Origin: Hydractinia symbiolongicarpus
Lineage: Eukaryota > Cnidaria > Hydrozoa > Anthoathecata > Hydractiniidae
DNA: 64,000 bases
NCBI RefSeq assembly: GCF_029227915.1
Contig: NC_079881.1
Location: 19,133,501-19,197,500 of the forward strand
Direction of reading: 5' to 3'
Part shown: piece after piece, positions 1-11,669 of the stretch
Layout: every line of letters starts with the position of its first letter
How positions within the stretch are numbered: position 1 is the stretch's first letter
Notes under the pieces: generated by a model
What the model was told of the DNA's origin: nothing
Databases searched by the model: none
Seen by the model: the letters and a program-made list of their open reading frames with translations, nothing else
Translations under genes and position numbers: made by a program

Positions 1-347
1 TAAAATTTGCTTATAAATAAATGTCTATAATAAGTTTCTGAATTAGTTAAATATTACAATAATATTTGCAAATTTTGTTATTTGCAATAAAAATGCGGCA
101 TTAAAGTATAAGAAATAAAAAGTGCTCCCTTGCTACAACTTGTTCTGTAGTTTATCATATAAAATGCACAGAAAACATTTTTGTTTTTTTAAAAAACATT
201 ATCACGCCAACGTCAATTATTGCTTAAGTTTCAACGAATTGCTCACGTAAAGCTGTTAGAACATTGGCATCTCCAACAAACTTTGCACACAATAGGATGT
301 TAATGTAATTTTTCCACTGTTTAAGGACACAAGTAATTAAGTGTATT

Positions 348-743
348 TTAGTCACAGCAATAGGCTATAAGAAATATTAGTAACATAACCCCAAAAATGC
401 AGCCAATCACAATACCAGAAATTTCACCACCACCTAGTTCTCCTGAATTTCCTGAACCACCCTTTGGTCTGTATCGTCTACCGCCACCACGGCTGCGGCC
501 ACCACCTCCCCGCCCTCTAGCTTGAGGATGCGGTATTAATTTCAATTCACCTTCATTTAGTGTAACTTCTTCTTTTCTATTGTCTTCTTCTTCTTCTTCC
601 TTAGTTTGAAAGGTCTCATCAGTAAGATGATTTTTTTCTTCTTGTATTTCAGTCGTCGTGTTTTCATTTAGCTTGAGAGCATCGATATCTTTATACAAAG
701 AACAGAGTGTTAGAAAGATTATAACCAATAAATATGTCTTCAT
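348..743 (-). CDS. Single-pass RGG-rich membrane protein, family member A
   Basis: The 131-residue product starts with a clear signal peptide (about residues 1-22, core LLVIIFLTLCSLY). A strongly acidic region follows (residues 23-65, with a run of five Glu), then the motif PHPQARGRGG, an Arg/Gly/Ser block (about 74-95), a short Gly/Ser spacer and one transmembrane helix (about 108-128) ending in Cys-Cys-Asp, so the cytoplasmic tail is almost absent. Inferred topology is type I: RGG block outside, two membrane-edge Cys that could be palmitoylated. The same plan recurs at 15819-16268, 16580-17002 and, broken, at 50003-50362; this copy resembles the last one most in its N-terminal half. I recognise no named family. 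The opposition of an acidic propiece and a cationic block resembles the layout of cnidarian antimicrobial precursors, but that is only an analogy. No intron is needed. A TATA box lies about 60 bp upstream. Confidence 0.75.
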   Translation of the reverse strand: MKTYLLVIIFLTLCSLYKDIDALKLNENTTTEIQEEKNHLTDETFQTKEEEEEDNRKEEVTLNEGELKLIPHPQARGRGGGGRSRGGGRRYRPKGGSGNSGELGGGEISGIVIGCIFGVMLLIFLIAYCCD

Positions 744-801
744 TTTATGTTTTGATTTCTCCTGTTTCGTATTGACTTGCTATGTATGCTGCGGATCAAC
801 T

Positions 802-809
802 CTTTTATA
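802..809 (-). promoter_or_regulatory. TATA box of RGG gene A
   Basis: TATAAAAG on the minus strand, 59 bp upstream of the ATG at 743. The spacing allows a transcription start near 775 and a 5' leader of about 30 nt. No other core promoter motif was identified. Confidence 0.5.
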
Positions 810-2640
810 GTATCACTGCGTAATGATGTCATAAATTTATTACGTCATAATTATTCTTTACTATTATAATACCATTATGGCTGACATGTGAAACTCCTGT
901 GTCAGCATCACGGAAATTAACTTTCAGCATGACGTCACCAATGCTTAGAAATTCTAAATCAACTTTTTTCTTTTTATTAAATCTGTAAAATTATTTTTTT
1001 CCACCTAATCACACAAAAACCTTTAATCCAAATAAAGTTAATAATGTATTAATTTGAAACATTTAAAATAACATATGTACTTTCACAATATTGACCACTA
1101 TCCAATCGTCAGGTACCACTAATTCCCCACAACACACCTACTTTCAAAAACTGCTCAATTAACCTTTTTCCTTTCACTTATTTAGAAAATGTTTTCCTTT
1201 AGCATCCACAAAAATGTCTTCTAAATACCACTCATTTAATATACCGGTGAATGGTTATTATCAAGTACAAGATGAAGTATGGTGGATTTTGGGAAGAACT
1301 CCCTTTTTTTGCGGAATGCGCGCTTGCTTGTAGCCTTGAGTGTATATACAAATGGTTATTCCGCCTAGTTAAGATAAAAGTAATATAAAATACAAAATCT
1401 ACATACAAGTTAAAATCTGTAAAATCACAAGAAATCATTGTGGCGAACAGATAGAGTGGAATAAGAGGGAAGTAATTAGACTAAAGACTAAGGACCAACA
1501 ATAAGAGAAAACAAGCAGAATGCAAAATTCAAGTCAAAACATTTAGGTATTTACATAACAACAATAATCTTTCTTGTTTTTTTTATTGTCAATCATTTGG
1601 ACGAAAAGTGTCAAGATTGTTAATTGAGACAAAACGTTAACTTGATCAACCTCTGCACGTTTCAAGCCAGTTCAGTTATGGTAGATCGTTATTCTCAAGC
1701 GTCCAAATCACGTCATTAAGATTTACTTCACTTTAATAGTTATTAACTTCTAAAGAATTTCAATTGCTTCCTTGATATCTAATTCGAGTTTGGCTAACAA
1801 TTAATTTTCATGATCGTTGTCTCGTCCGGCCCACTATTTTTTGGCAGTTTTTTTTATAAGTAATGTTAATTTTTTTCACTTTTTGTAAAATTTATTAAAA
1901 ATAAAAATTCAGGGGTGCGGGCGATTGGAGATTAAGATGACGTGTCGGTTAAGCACTGCTTCAATCGAAAACAAACCTTAGATGGTTGCGTGCCTCGCAT
2001 GAAACATTTTCTAGAGTAATATATGTCTTGATTCTTCTCGTCATATCATGAAAAACCTGTAGTAAGTCTATGTTAAAACGTACACAAAAAACATTCCCTC
2101 GGTTGTGATTGCTTCCGTTATGCTATGGACACTAATCCATATAAGATGTAATGTGGTATACGTGTTTATGACCAGCCAAAACACTGCTATCCTGCACGAA
2201 ATAATAAAGGAAAAGAAAAGGAATCACACTGTTATCATAACGTCAATAAATTTAACAGTGTTTATATATCTAGTTGTGGGAAGATAAACACAGATAAAAT
2301 GTCGATGACCGCAGAATGTCAATGACACAAGGACACAATGCGTGACATGATGCACAAACAAAAGAGTTCATATGTAATAAACAAAACCCTTTTACAAAGG
2401 TTTGTGACTACAAAGGTATTTTAACAAGCGCATATAAACCAACTCGCCCAATTAATTGTCAAGCTTTAAAAATATTAGATACTTTTTAAATTTCAGGAAA
2501 ACAGAAGCCTTCCTCACTCCTGTTATCGGGCAACACGTATTTATTAAAAAAAGTTGTAAAAATTTCCTAAAAAGTCTTATTTTTTTGCTTGCGCCATTTT
2601 TAAGGCAAAAAGAGTCCCGCGATTTTATTAAAAAAAAAAA
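810..2640. other. Intergenic, no gene seen
   Basis: AT-rich sequence upstream of gene A. The open frames here are short, start or stop arbitrarily and have no recognisable domain. No repeat structure was noticed. Confidence 0.5.
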
Positions 2641-2657
2641 AAATCAGCAAAATCTCT

Positions 2658-2940
2658 CAACCTCGTCCCAAAGGAACGTTTTGCTCAACTTTAAACATGC
2701 CGTGGAGACGACGTTATGCTGTCCTTACCCTCCCCCGGCCAGAGCATCTTTAATATTTTCTGCAGAATCTAAAAACGACGTTATTTGTATTCTAACTCAG
2801 ATCCACAAACATAAACATTCAACGAAAAAGAACTTTTGAACACCATATAAATGCCCGAACTCGTTTGCAGGGCATTTTGCCTATTTCATAGTAATAACGG
2901 CTTAAGCACCACAAGACCCTGGGGACGACGTTGATAAATG
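2658..2940. repeat. MITE-like repeat with CCTCGTCCCCAGGG-type ends
   Basis: An end of the form AACCTCGTCCC is present near 2658. A more complete unit runs from about 2855 (ctcgtttgcagggcattttg) to about 2930 (accctggggacgacgtt). The same inverted-end motif recurs at 3153-3241 and 48378-48444, so this is a small dispersed inverted-repeat family, probably a non-autonomous DNA element. Boundaries are approximate. Confidence 0.45.
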
Positions 2941-3152
2941 CAGAAACTGTGGTGAATACATATTTGCGTTCAGGCTTTCTAATTTACAACGGTATTTGGC
3001 AATTTGCCAGCGTGCATGCCGACGTGTTAACAAAGCAGGCAGGCAAAAAACATATCACGGTGACAACTTAATTTAATTTTTGCCTTAAATTATAAATTTA
3101 GTCCGTTTGGTAAATAAGAATATTTGCCTAAACCCCGAAAAAGCATCATGTC

Positions 3153-3241
3153 AAACCTCGTTCCAAGGGCATTTTGCCTTGTTGATGCAGTTGATAGTGG
3201 CTAACAGATCAGGGGCGACAAGGTCCTGGGGGCGAGGTTGC
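3153..3241. repeat. MITE-like repeat, second copy
   Basis: The left end reads AACCTCGTTCCAAGGGCATT and the right end GTCCTGGGGGCGAGGTT, roughly reverse complements of each other, separated by about 50 bp. It matches the unit at about 2855-2940 in layout, including GGCATTTTGCC after the left end. Confidence 0.55.
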
Positions 3242-3249
3242 AATATGCC

Positions 3250-4980
3250 AAGCTGAAGCTTGGTACACAGCGTCAGTTTGATATGTTGATTAAACAAAAA
3301 AAGCTCTTGGAGATAACCTCCATTTAAAAAAAGGACGAATGTCAGAGAGGGCCATATTTCAAAGATAATCATATATGACATTAGAACAGAATTTTCGTCC
3401 CGATCATGACTCGGACTAGCAGTTGCATACAGCCGGCTTACTACAATTTTAAAAATTTTCAGAAAGGAAAATATAGGATGCAATTGAAATTCAGTTGCAT
3501 TTCCGCAAATGAAAACAATAAGGATTAAGGTTTTTTCAAATCATCACATTTGTTACAATGTTTCTGTCTTTCATTTTCCATGATTACCTAAAATATAAAA
3601 TTGATCATTTAACTATAAAACTATAAAATATAGTATTCCCAACAAAAGCAGTTGGATGTAATGATTTCTCCGGCAATTCGTATAATAAGAGAAACACTTA
3701 TTTTCAAACTAATATCAAGATATTTGACGCAGAAATTCGATTAACTTTTTTCTTACATTGTGAATAGATCTTCGGAAACATTTCTGTCATATTCGCTAAA
3801 GAAATTATCACTGTGTATTTGTGATCATTGTCATTGTGAATTTTTTTAAAAAACCTTCTCTTCCCACAAGACTCGTCATGGCAGTTCCCATAAAAAAGGA
3901 TGCAATCCCATGTTGGTTGAGCAACTGTGTCTTATTACTTTAAGAAGCATCCCATTATCACATAGCAATTTCCAAATCATCACTTGTAAATAAACGCAAA
4001 GCCCATAAAAATATGCTGTTTCCTATGTTGGTGGCATTTGTTTAGGTTCGATTTTTCCATACCCAAGGCATACCCAAGCATTTTCTATTGCTTTGATAAA
4101 GGGATTAAATTAGAGTATGTGCTATAGATTATACACATGTTGTGATGTAATATTGTAATTTGCGCAAGGAATCCTTGTTACTTCAATTATAAATGATGTC
4201 AATTGCAGCTCTTCAAACCTTGTCTTGCACAGCCCATACATCATTTATAATGGCAGAAACTATCTGCATCTCATCCGTGCTAATTTCATTAACTTTCCAT
4301 GCTTGTTTGCCTTTTCTTAAAAGAAAATAACTTTCACCATGACATTCATTTCAGTGGGAGGGTCGCAGCATTGCAACATCAATATCATTCGCTGTTACTG
4401 TACTTGATCTTGCATTTCTGTCAACTTACTCAAATCATGTATCCCTCTGTCTCGACGCAACCAACTTTATGAAGCTATCTTTGTTTGTTGTTTTTTTCAG
4501 TAAAAAAAAACGGTCATCAACATCTGCACTGTTTTCCGCCTCTTGTTATTTGTTTATGTTGTTGGGCTTCGCAAATAGATAGATGTGCATATTTTATATG
4601 ACTAGCCTCACAAATATCGAGGGATATACCCCGTCTATTATTTTCAAACAGGCCATGGGTTAGATGGCGAGTCCTGGAGTATTTAATGCCCTCTTTGAGC
4701 TACGCAAACGTCATCTATCAGGCAACTCCTTGCAACATTCAACACCGCACACAGTGTGTCATCTCCCCATTTCCCTCGCATTGCTTTGGTTAACCCTGGG
4801 CTATGGTAACATTCACTCGCCTATATTGAATCGTCGCCAAGGCAAATCAAATCCCAGTCTCACACACAAAGTGCGAGAGTTATAACCATGAAGCTACGTT
4901 GCCGTAGTCAGTATTGCTTGTTTATGAAATGAGAATCGCGCAAATTTCGTCGAATATAGAGTCCAACTTACAAAGCAAGA
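3250..4980. other. Intergenic, with a GC-richer block at about 4600-4900
   Basis: No supported gene. The block at about 4600-4900 is visibly richer in G+C than its surroundings and lacks a long open frame. It has the look of a decayed repeat or transposon terminal region, but I could not match it to a second copy within the window. Confidence 0.35.
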
Positions 4981-5039
4981 ATCTTCAGGTAATCAACCCC
5001 ACCGTCATGCTTTTGAAAGATTTAGAAGATTGACATCAG

Positions 5040-5165
5040 ACGAACCAACTACACTACGTGGGGTAATATGTTCGTGATGAACTCAGATAATTTATCCGGA
5101 TGGTGTGTATACATATAGGTGAATATTTTATCATAGCACATCTGTATTTCATTCTGAACAGAGAA
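5040..5165. repeat. Dispersed repeat, copy 1 (partner at 39885-39998)
   Basis: Both copies share ACTACACTACGTG, then AATATGTT, ATGAACTCAGATA, TCCGGATGGTGTGT and a TTTTATCATAGCA block in the same order, with scattered substitutions and small indels. On the minus strand the GTAGTGTAGT portion resembles a tRNA A box, suggesting a SINE-related origin. Confidence 0.6.
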
Positions 5166-5169
5166 TGCT

Positions 5170-6290
5170 TCACCCCGATCAGACCTCTGATCATAGACAT
5201 TTTCGTTTTTTACTTGAAGGTGCAAAATTCCCCTCCTGTTTTATTTTTTCAACATTACCATAGAAACAATTATTGGCCACATTTTTTCGTTTTTTTTAAA
5301 AAAAAATAGTGAAAGATAATGTTTGCTTTTTGTGCGTTTACACGTGGTGATGTTTTGAACACAAAATTTCTGGGTGGCTAAAGTTCCGCCTTTTATTCCG
5401 ATTTTCTGGTGGTAAGAAAAATTATGATGGGTCTCCTAGCTATACACTCCGCGGTGTTCAACGTAGTGAATCTTATACATGTTTAAACTCTTTTCATGGG
5501 AAGTACCAGCCTGTTGGAAAGGTTTCTGGACTATGCAGGGCTAAACAGGAAAGATCTACATACTTAGCCTTTTTGTCGTGAAATTAAACCTGATGTTCCA
5601 ACAACTAATCCTCTTTCAAGTTGTTGACAATCCGAACTTTCACACTGAAAGCCGTAAAAACCATTTGTTACATAACGAAACATAGAAAGGCCGCAGCTTC
5701 ACAAAGTTGTTTCTTTCTCTCAGATCAAAAAGGGTAAAATCAAAGGGTGGAACGAGGAGGAAGATGTTGGTGCCACGGGAATAACAAAGCGTTCCGGATT
5801 GAAACCTATCCACAATGTGTAAACATAGTCTTAATATGGCCCGTATGGAAAAGATGGTGGCTACGGCTACTGCTACGGCTCGTACTCTTTCCCTCTCTCT
5901 TTTAAGGAGTCTTAATTCCATGATTTTTCTTATATTTGAGATGTATTTTTTATGTTTCCTGATTTCGTATTCGAATTCTAGAAAACATAATCAAATAAGC
6001 GCAGCCGTTGTTGTTTTTAGTCTTATTTACAAGCGAGACTATGTTATTTCTAGTGTGCATTCCAAAATGGCGGTGTAAACACGATTGTACGATCGTAATG
6101 TTTCTGTTCTCTTTTGTTTTTGCTTATATCATTTAAGTTGTTTCCAATATTGTTGTATATTTTTTATATCATCCTTACAATGCTTATTTTTCATGCCCTT
6201 TAGTATTGTTTTGTATTGCTATTCCCTTGTGTCTAGCTAGCTAACATTATTTTGTTTTTGTTTATTTTTGTGTCTAGTTTGTGTGTGAAA
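5170..6290. other. No supported gene; may hold the 5' UTR of the downstream LINE
   Basis: The open frames on both strands here lack domains and overlap one another. The stretch directly precedes the PHD-EN-RT element, whose 5' end I cannot place, so part of this region may belong to it. Confidence 0.3.
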
Positions 6291-6291
6291 A

Positions 6292-6579
6292 ATGTGCCTT
6301 GCAATCCCTTTCCCTTGTAGTGTGTGTGGAAAATCAGTAAATGACAACCATACTGCAGTATTTTGTGATCTCTGCAAATTATGGTCTCATACCAAATGTA
6401 ACAACATTACAGCTAGTGAATATATTCTGCTCCAAGACTCACCATTTAACTGGGCCTGTCAAAAATGCCTTAGAAATGCTCTTCCCCCAGGAAATGTTTT
6501 CTCTGACGACTCTAATAACATGAGTACTACCTCTCCTCCTGACTTTTCAAATTCCAGTTCTGCAAAAATACTGAACTAA
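6292..6579 (+). pseudogene. LINE ORF part 1: PHD-type zinc finger
   Basis: The residues CSVCGK, FCDLC, WSHTKC and WACQKC give the C4HC3 ligand series of a PHD finger. Such fingers occur in the first ORF or N-terminus of some CR1-like LINEs. The frame runs into a stop just after AKILN, while an adjacent frame reads straight on as TELKSFLSRLNDL into the following endonuclease part. I infer one original polyprotein interrupted by a one-base slip in an A-run. Confidence 0.75.
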
Positions 6580-6587
6580 AATCTTTT

Positions 6588-7809
6588 TTGTCCCGCTTGA
6601 ATGATCTCAATAACTTTTACGAGACTGTACAAGAAAATATGGGTGTTGAGGGTGTCAACTGTAGGTACTATGATACAGACGAATTTACATCATTAAAGTT
6701 GGACAACATGAAAGCTCTTTCTTTTTTTCACATGAATATAGCATCTCTGAGTCTGCATTTTGATGAGCTTAAAGCTCTCCTCCAAAACCTTGAATTTGCT
6801 TTCGATATCATTGGTATAACTGAAACAAAATTCCAAGATAAAATCATCCCAAGTAATGTTTCACTTTCAAATTATACAATTGAGCACACTCCATGTGATG
6901 GAGAAAAGGGGGGAGCATTACTTTATGTATCCAACAGTCTTAATTATACCACTCGTGTTGATCTAGATAAACTTGCCTGAAGTCATTGAAGTCATTCGCA
7001 AAAACCGAAAAAATGTTGTTGTAGGTTGTATCTACAGACATCCTAAAATGCCTGTTGAGATCTTAAACAATGATATTTTAATGCCTCTCCTGGAAAAAAT
7101 CTCACTTGAAAAAAAATCTCTGACACTGATGGGTGACTTCAACATCGATATTATGCAAGTAAATACTAATACTCATGCAACAAATTTCTTAGATATTATT
7201 AATTCTTTTGGACCATTTCCTCATATCGTCCTGCCTACTAGAGTGACTGAGTCAAGTCAAACTATCATAGATAATATTTTCACTACCCTTGATGAATTGA
7301 ACACTATTTCTGGTAATGTTATAACATGCATCTCTGATCACTTGCCTCAGTTCCTTATTATCAATGGAACTAATGAAAAGTCTAAGCCACAAAAACTGAA
7401 AGTGAGAGACTGGTCTAAATTTAACGAAACCAATTTCTCAAATGAAGTCTCTGCATTAAATTGGGAAAATGTACTTTGTACAGGTGATAAAGATGTAAAC
7501 ACATCTTTTAACAGTTTCTTCAAAGCCATTGAGGACATTTTGGATATCCATGTTCCATATAAAACTATATTATCAACAAAATCAAAAACTGAACCACAAA
7601 ATCCTTGGATGACCAAAGGTATTCTAAAATCCATGAAAATCCGTGACAAACTTTATAAATCTTTTATGTGTGCAAAAAACCCTATCATTAAGTCTAACAT
7701 CCAAGAAAGATATAAAAGATATCGTAATAGGATTGTATCCTTGTGTCGAACCAGTAAGAAGAATTACTATTCTGATTATTTCAAAAAAAAACATCCAGAA
7801 TATTGGTAA
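6588..7809 (+). pseudogene. LINE ORF part 2: AP endonuclease-like domain
   Basis: Two overlapping frames together carry the endonuclease landmarks: HMNIASL (the N-terminal motif, usually N-x-R/N), GITETK (catalytic Glu), GGALLYV, GCIYRHP, MGDFNID (Asp/Asn pair) and ISDHLP (the terminal SDH motif). The first frame stops at 6980, and homology continues in the frame beginning LPEVIEVIRK, so a frameshift lies around 6965-6985. The second frame ends HPEYW at 7809, directly after a nine-A run where reading shifts into the RT frame. This domain would nick target DNA for target-primed reverse transcription. Confidence 0.8.
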
Positions 7810-9589
7810 CATTTGGAAAGGTATAAGGTCCTTGATCTCTTCTAGTAGTCGCAATGAATCTAATTTAATCTCACTTAACATTAATAAATCTATAACCACA
7901 GATCCCCTAACTGTAGCCAATACTTTCAACAACTTTTTTTCTTCTGTCGCAACAAACCTTCACAAGAAAATTCCTCACACACCTAAAAACTTTAATCAGT
8001 TTTTAAAAAACAGTGTACCCAATTCAATGTTCCTGTCACCCACCACTCCAGAGGAGATTTTGAAATATTTATCTACTATAAACTCTAAAAAGTCCAGTGG
8101 TCCATCAAGTATTCCTTATAATGTTTTGAGTCTTATTAAAAATGAAATTGCTTGTCCCTTATCTAAAATTATTAATCTCTCATTTACCTTAGGTGTTTTT
8201 CCAACTCAACTTAAATTAACTAAAGTCATCCCTATTCACAAGAAAGAATCCACACTCGACTGCACAAACTATAGACCAATCTCATTGTTATCAAATATTG
8301 ACAAACTTTATGAGAAGCTGATTCATGATAGACTTTATAAGTTCCTTAACAAAAACAAGGTCCTATATTCACAACAGTTTTGCTTCAGAAAAAACTATTC
8401 CACTTCACAAACCTTGCTTAACATGATTCAAAAAATTGCTGACAACCTAGACAAAGGTAATTATGTTTGTGGAATTTTCGTAGATCTCCAAAAAGCTTTC
8501 GATACTGTTGACCATAAAATCTTATTGAAAAAATTGTTTCATTATGGCGTTAGAGGTAATGTTTTAAATTTATTAAAATCCTATCTTTCTGACCGTGATC
8601 AGTTTGTCTCCATTAAAGGTATTTTCTCAAATAAGGTATTTATGAAGCATGGTGTTCCTGAAGGATCTGTACTTGGCCCACTTCTTTTCTTGCTCTATAT
8701 TAATGACTTACACGAAGCAATAAAATTTTCCCTAGTTCATCACTTTGCTGACGATACAAACTTGCTGCATTTTAATCCCTCATTAAAATCCCTCGTCAAA
8801 AAAGTCAATCTTGATCTTAGATTCCTCTGGCACTGGCTCAGTGCTAACAAAATATCTCTTAATGCTAGTAAAACGGAATATATAGTCTTTAGACATCCCT
8901 CTAAACCCTTTAACTGTGAAGTTAAGCTTTCTATTGGTAGTCAAAAGGTTTTTCCTAGTGAAACTATAAAATATCTTGGTGTACTGCTTGATTCTAACCT
9001 AGGATGGAAGTCCCAGATTAATTCAGCAACCAAATTGAAAAAGGTTAATGGAATCATTGCAAAAATAAGACATTATGTGCCAATGGATGTTCTTCTGTCA
9101 GTTTATAATGCTCTCTTCCACTCAAATCTAAATTATTGCTCCCAAGTCTGGGGTCAGTCCATAAGTTTACAAGTGAACCGAATCACTGTCCTTCAAAATT
9201 GTGCTTTACGTCTTATGAATTTTGCCAACCATAGAACAAATGCAAACCAATATTATAAAGATTTAGGCATCCTTAAATTCACAGATACTGTGAAACTGCA
9301 AAATGTATTATTTATTTATAATTTATTTTCCAACAATCTACCTGTTCCTCTGATTGGTACCTTTTCAATTGACTTCTCTCACTCTCATAATACTCGTGCT
9401 AACAGCCTAGGCCTTATAAATTTGCGTGCTGTTTGTACTTCTGCATTTGGTTTGAAATCCATTAGGCATCAAAGTGTCCTATCATGGTCTAGTTGTCAGA
9501 ATACCTTACCTGAAATAAGACTTTTAGATCTCCCTTTGCATAGACTTAAATCTCTAATAAAGCATACATTGTTGTCTAATTATGTTTAA
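7792..9589 (+). pseudogene. LINE ORF part 3: reverse transcriptase
   Basis: This is an open frame of about 600 codons. It contains KSSGPSSIP, the fingers motif VIPIHKKES...NYRPISLLS, VDLQKAFDTVDHKIL (first catalytic Asp), GVPEGSVLGPLLFLLYIND, FADD (the catalytic box, Phe in place of the usual Tyr/Ala start), KTEYIVF and KYLGVLLDSNLGW. The C-terminal SQVWGQ region is typical of CR1-like RTs. No RNase H domain is seen. The frame ends NYV at 9589, just before the 3' UTR. Confidence 0.88.
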
Positions 9590-9856
9590 TTTATATATAC
9601 CTAAAATTACTATTGTTCACAATCACTTTCACACCACTTTTTTCTTGGGATTTGCAATTGCAATATTTTTCACATTTTTTCGCTTGTCTGTCTTGTTTTG
9701 TAGTGTTGTCTGTGTAAGTTGTGTGTTTTTGTATTGTCCACGGTGGCTGTCATACTTCGAGCTCTGCTAACTTTGGCAGTTTCCGGGGTTTACTAGGGCA
9801 AAAATTTTAATTAATAATGTATATTTATCTCCTAGTAAACTGAAATATATGTTTAT

Positions 9857-9890
9857 TTCATTCATTCATTCATTCATTCATTCATTCATT
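9857..9890 (+). repeat. (TTCA)n microsatellite tail of the LINE
   Basis: About eight TTCA units end the element. Short tandem tails of this type are the normal 3' ends of CR1/L2-like LINEs. Confidence 0.85.
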
Positions 9891-11570
9891 GTTTATTTTT
9901 AAAATTCAGGTAGGCAGCTAGCTAGCTACACTGTAGTCTCTGCAACAGTATTGATAAATGGGCTAGAGTAAAGCTAGCTAGATTTCTTATAGGTTCACTT
10001 ATAGGTCCAATCAGAAGGAGGGACTAGGTAGGATTGAATGAAGCACTTAGTTTAAGTGGCACCAACAACTGTTTGAACGTTACTGCCATGATTGATACTT
10101 TGCACTGTGCTTCCTGGTTGTTTCCTATTTAGTTTATTTTTCTTCTGTTTCCCTTTCCTCCCTAGTTTTTATATCGCTTCCCCCTCTGTTTGCCTGTTTC
10201 TAAAAGGTTTCCTTGTTTTCGGTATAGCTATAGGTTTAACATTTTAGGTCCACATAGGCCAAATTGGCTTTATATATATATATACGTTTAATTTATAGAT
10301 TTTTCAGAATTTTTTTTTTCAACTATTATAATACATCTTCTCTTTTTTAAGAGCAGCTTAAGGTGTGAGTAAGGGAAAGAATCTCTTTTTTTTTCAAAAA
10401 ACATTTTTTACGCATTCGTATAGAATCGAATACAAGCTTTTTGATAGAAAAAAAGAAATGAAACAATCTGAAAGAATGTCTTTATTCCAAAAAACCTACT
10501 TTACATTCAAACACACATAACTTATTGCACTCACAAAAACACATTTCCGAATGTTCATAAATATGTCATCTTAAAAATAATTTTTACTTACTTTCAGACA
10601 AGCGAAATTTTATGATAATGCAATTACCATCATAAAAGATTTTTAAAAAAAACAATAGTTATATTTATGCGAATCTTTTTATATTTTTTCATTTTTTTAC
10701 TTTTATCTGTGTTCCTTCTTCTTATTATTTGTTATCTTACTCATGTCGTTTTGTTATGATCAAAGTGTGGAAGTAAGTAGACATGTGCACATCATACAGA
10801 AAGTGTTAAAAATAAATTCGTTACTATGGTGACGAATGAATTATACAGAAAATAATAAACTTCTAAAAAAGGAGGAGTAGGGTGACTTTGTTTTGTAAAG
10901 GAATGATACATCTCGGGTGCTTTTTTGAATTAAGGTGTGAATCTAAACCTAACTCAAGTTATGATGCTTTTTGTGATGAAACGAAGTGAATAATTCAGTA
11001 CTTAACTTTGATGGGAAATATCTTTAAAAGTAAAAACATTCAAAGCATAATTCAAAAATGCACCCGAGATATATGTATAGTGAATACAAAATTGCAAACA
11101 GAATGTATGAAAATCTTTTAGTTTTGTAAATGGGACAAATTTTCTAAGCCAGGGGGTCATTTTTTAAGGCGTTTTTTTATGATCTAAAATTATTTTTTTA
11201 AGTAATCTTTTGATCATTGTCTAGATAATTTTATATGCTTTTGGAATATAACTAAGTCTTTTTCGCATAATATCTTTGATCGTTAACTCATATACATCTG
11301 TCTGTCACACAAAATGGTACTGCAAGTAATAAGATCCGCCCAATGCAATATAAAAAGGACGGGCAGACCCATTTATTTATTATATATTATTTGCATATCT
11401 GTGTGCAAGTCCATTGTTCTTGGTGCAAAATCAAAACATTAAAGGGAACCAGAAGTTTTAAATGATGTTTTTGCTGACTACACCATAACTTGGATCTGCA
11501 TGTCGGTTTGCATTCAAATTTGTACGTAAACAAGCTTACACATAAAGTTTTATTGATTATTGGTCGCCTT
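9891..11570. other. Intergenic, with a Helitron-like fragment at about 11280-11380
   Basis: No supported gene. At about 11300-11325 the text TCTGTCTGTCACACAAAATGG matches the internal part of the short Helitron at 25523-25632, followed by a GGACGGGC motif, but no terminal CTAG is present, so this is a truncated copy. Confidence 0.4.
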
Positions 11571-11584
11571 TTCCTAAAAGCAGG

Positions 11585-11669
11585 AACTAGCAGGGACCAG
11601 CAGTGTTTTGAAGTAACCACCAGTATTTTGAAGTAACCAACAGAAAACCAGCAGTTTTTTTAAATAACC
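11585..11669. repeat. Short tandem repeat, about 20-bp unit
   Basis: Three to four degenerate units of CAGTATTTTGAAGTAACCAA type lie directly next to the 3' (CAT)n end of the adjacent minus-strand LINE. Confidence 0.6.

Larger units (their letters stand above)
6292..9890 (+). mobile_element. Non-LTR retrotransposon (LINE) with PHD finger, endonuclease and RT
   Basis: The order on the plus strand is a PHD zinc finger (about 6316-6465), an AP-like endonuclease (about 6700-7360), a reverse transcriptase (about 8090-9000), a C-terminal region, a 3' UTR of about 265 bp and a (TTCA)n tail. The tail and architecture fit the CR1/L2/jockey-like part of the LINE tree. The coding region is split over three frames by at least three small frameshifts, two of them next to A-runs (before 6588 and at about 7783-7791). 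The copy is therefore dead but young-looking, or carries homopolymer errors of the assembly. The 5' end is not resolved. Confidence 0.85.
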
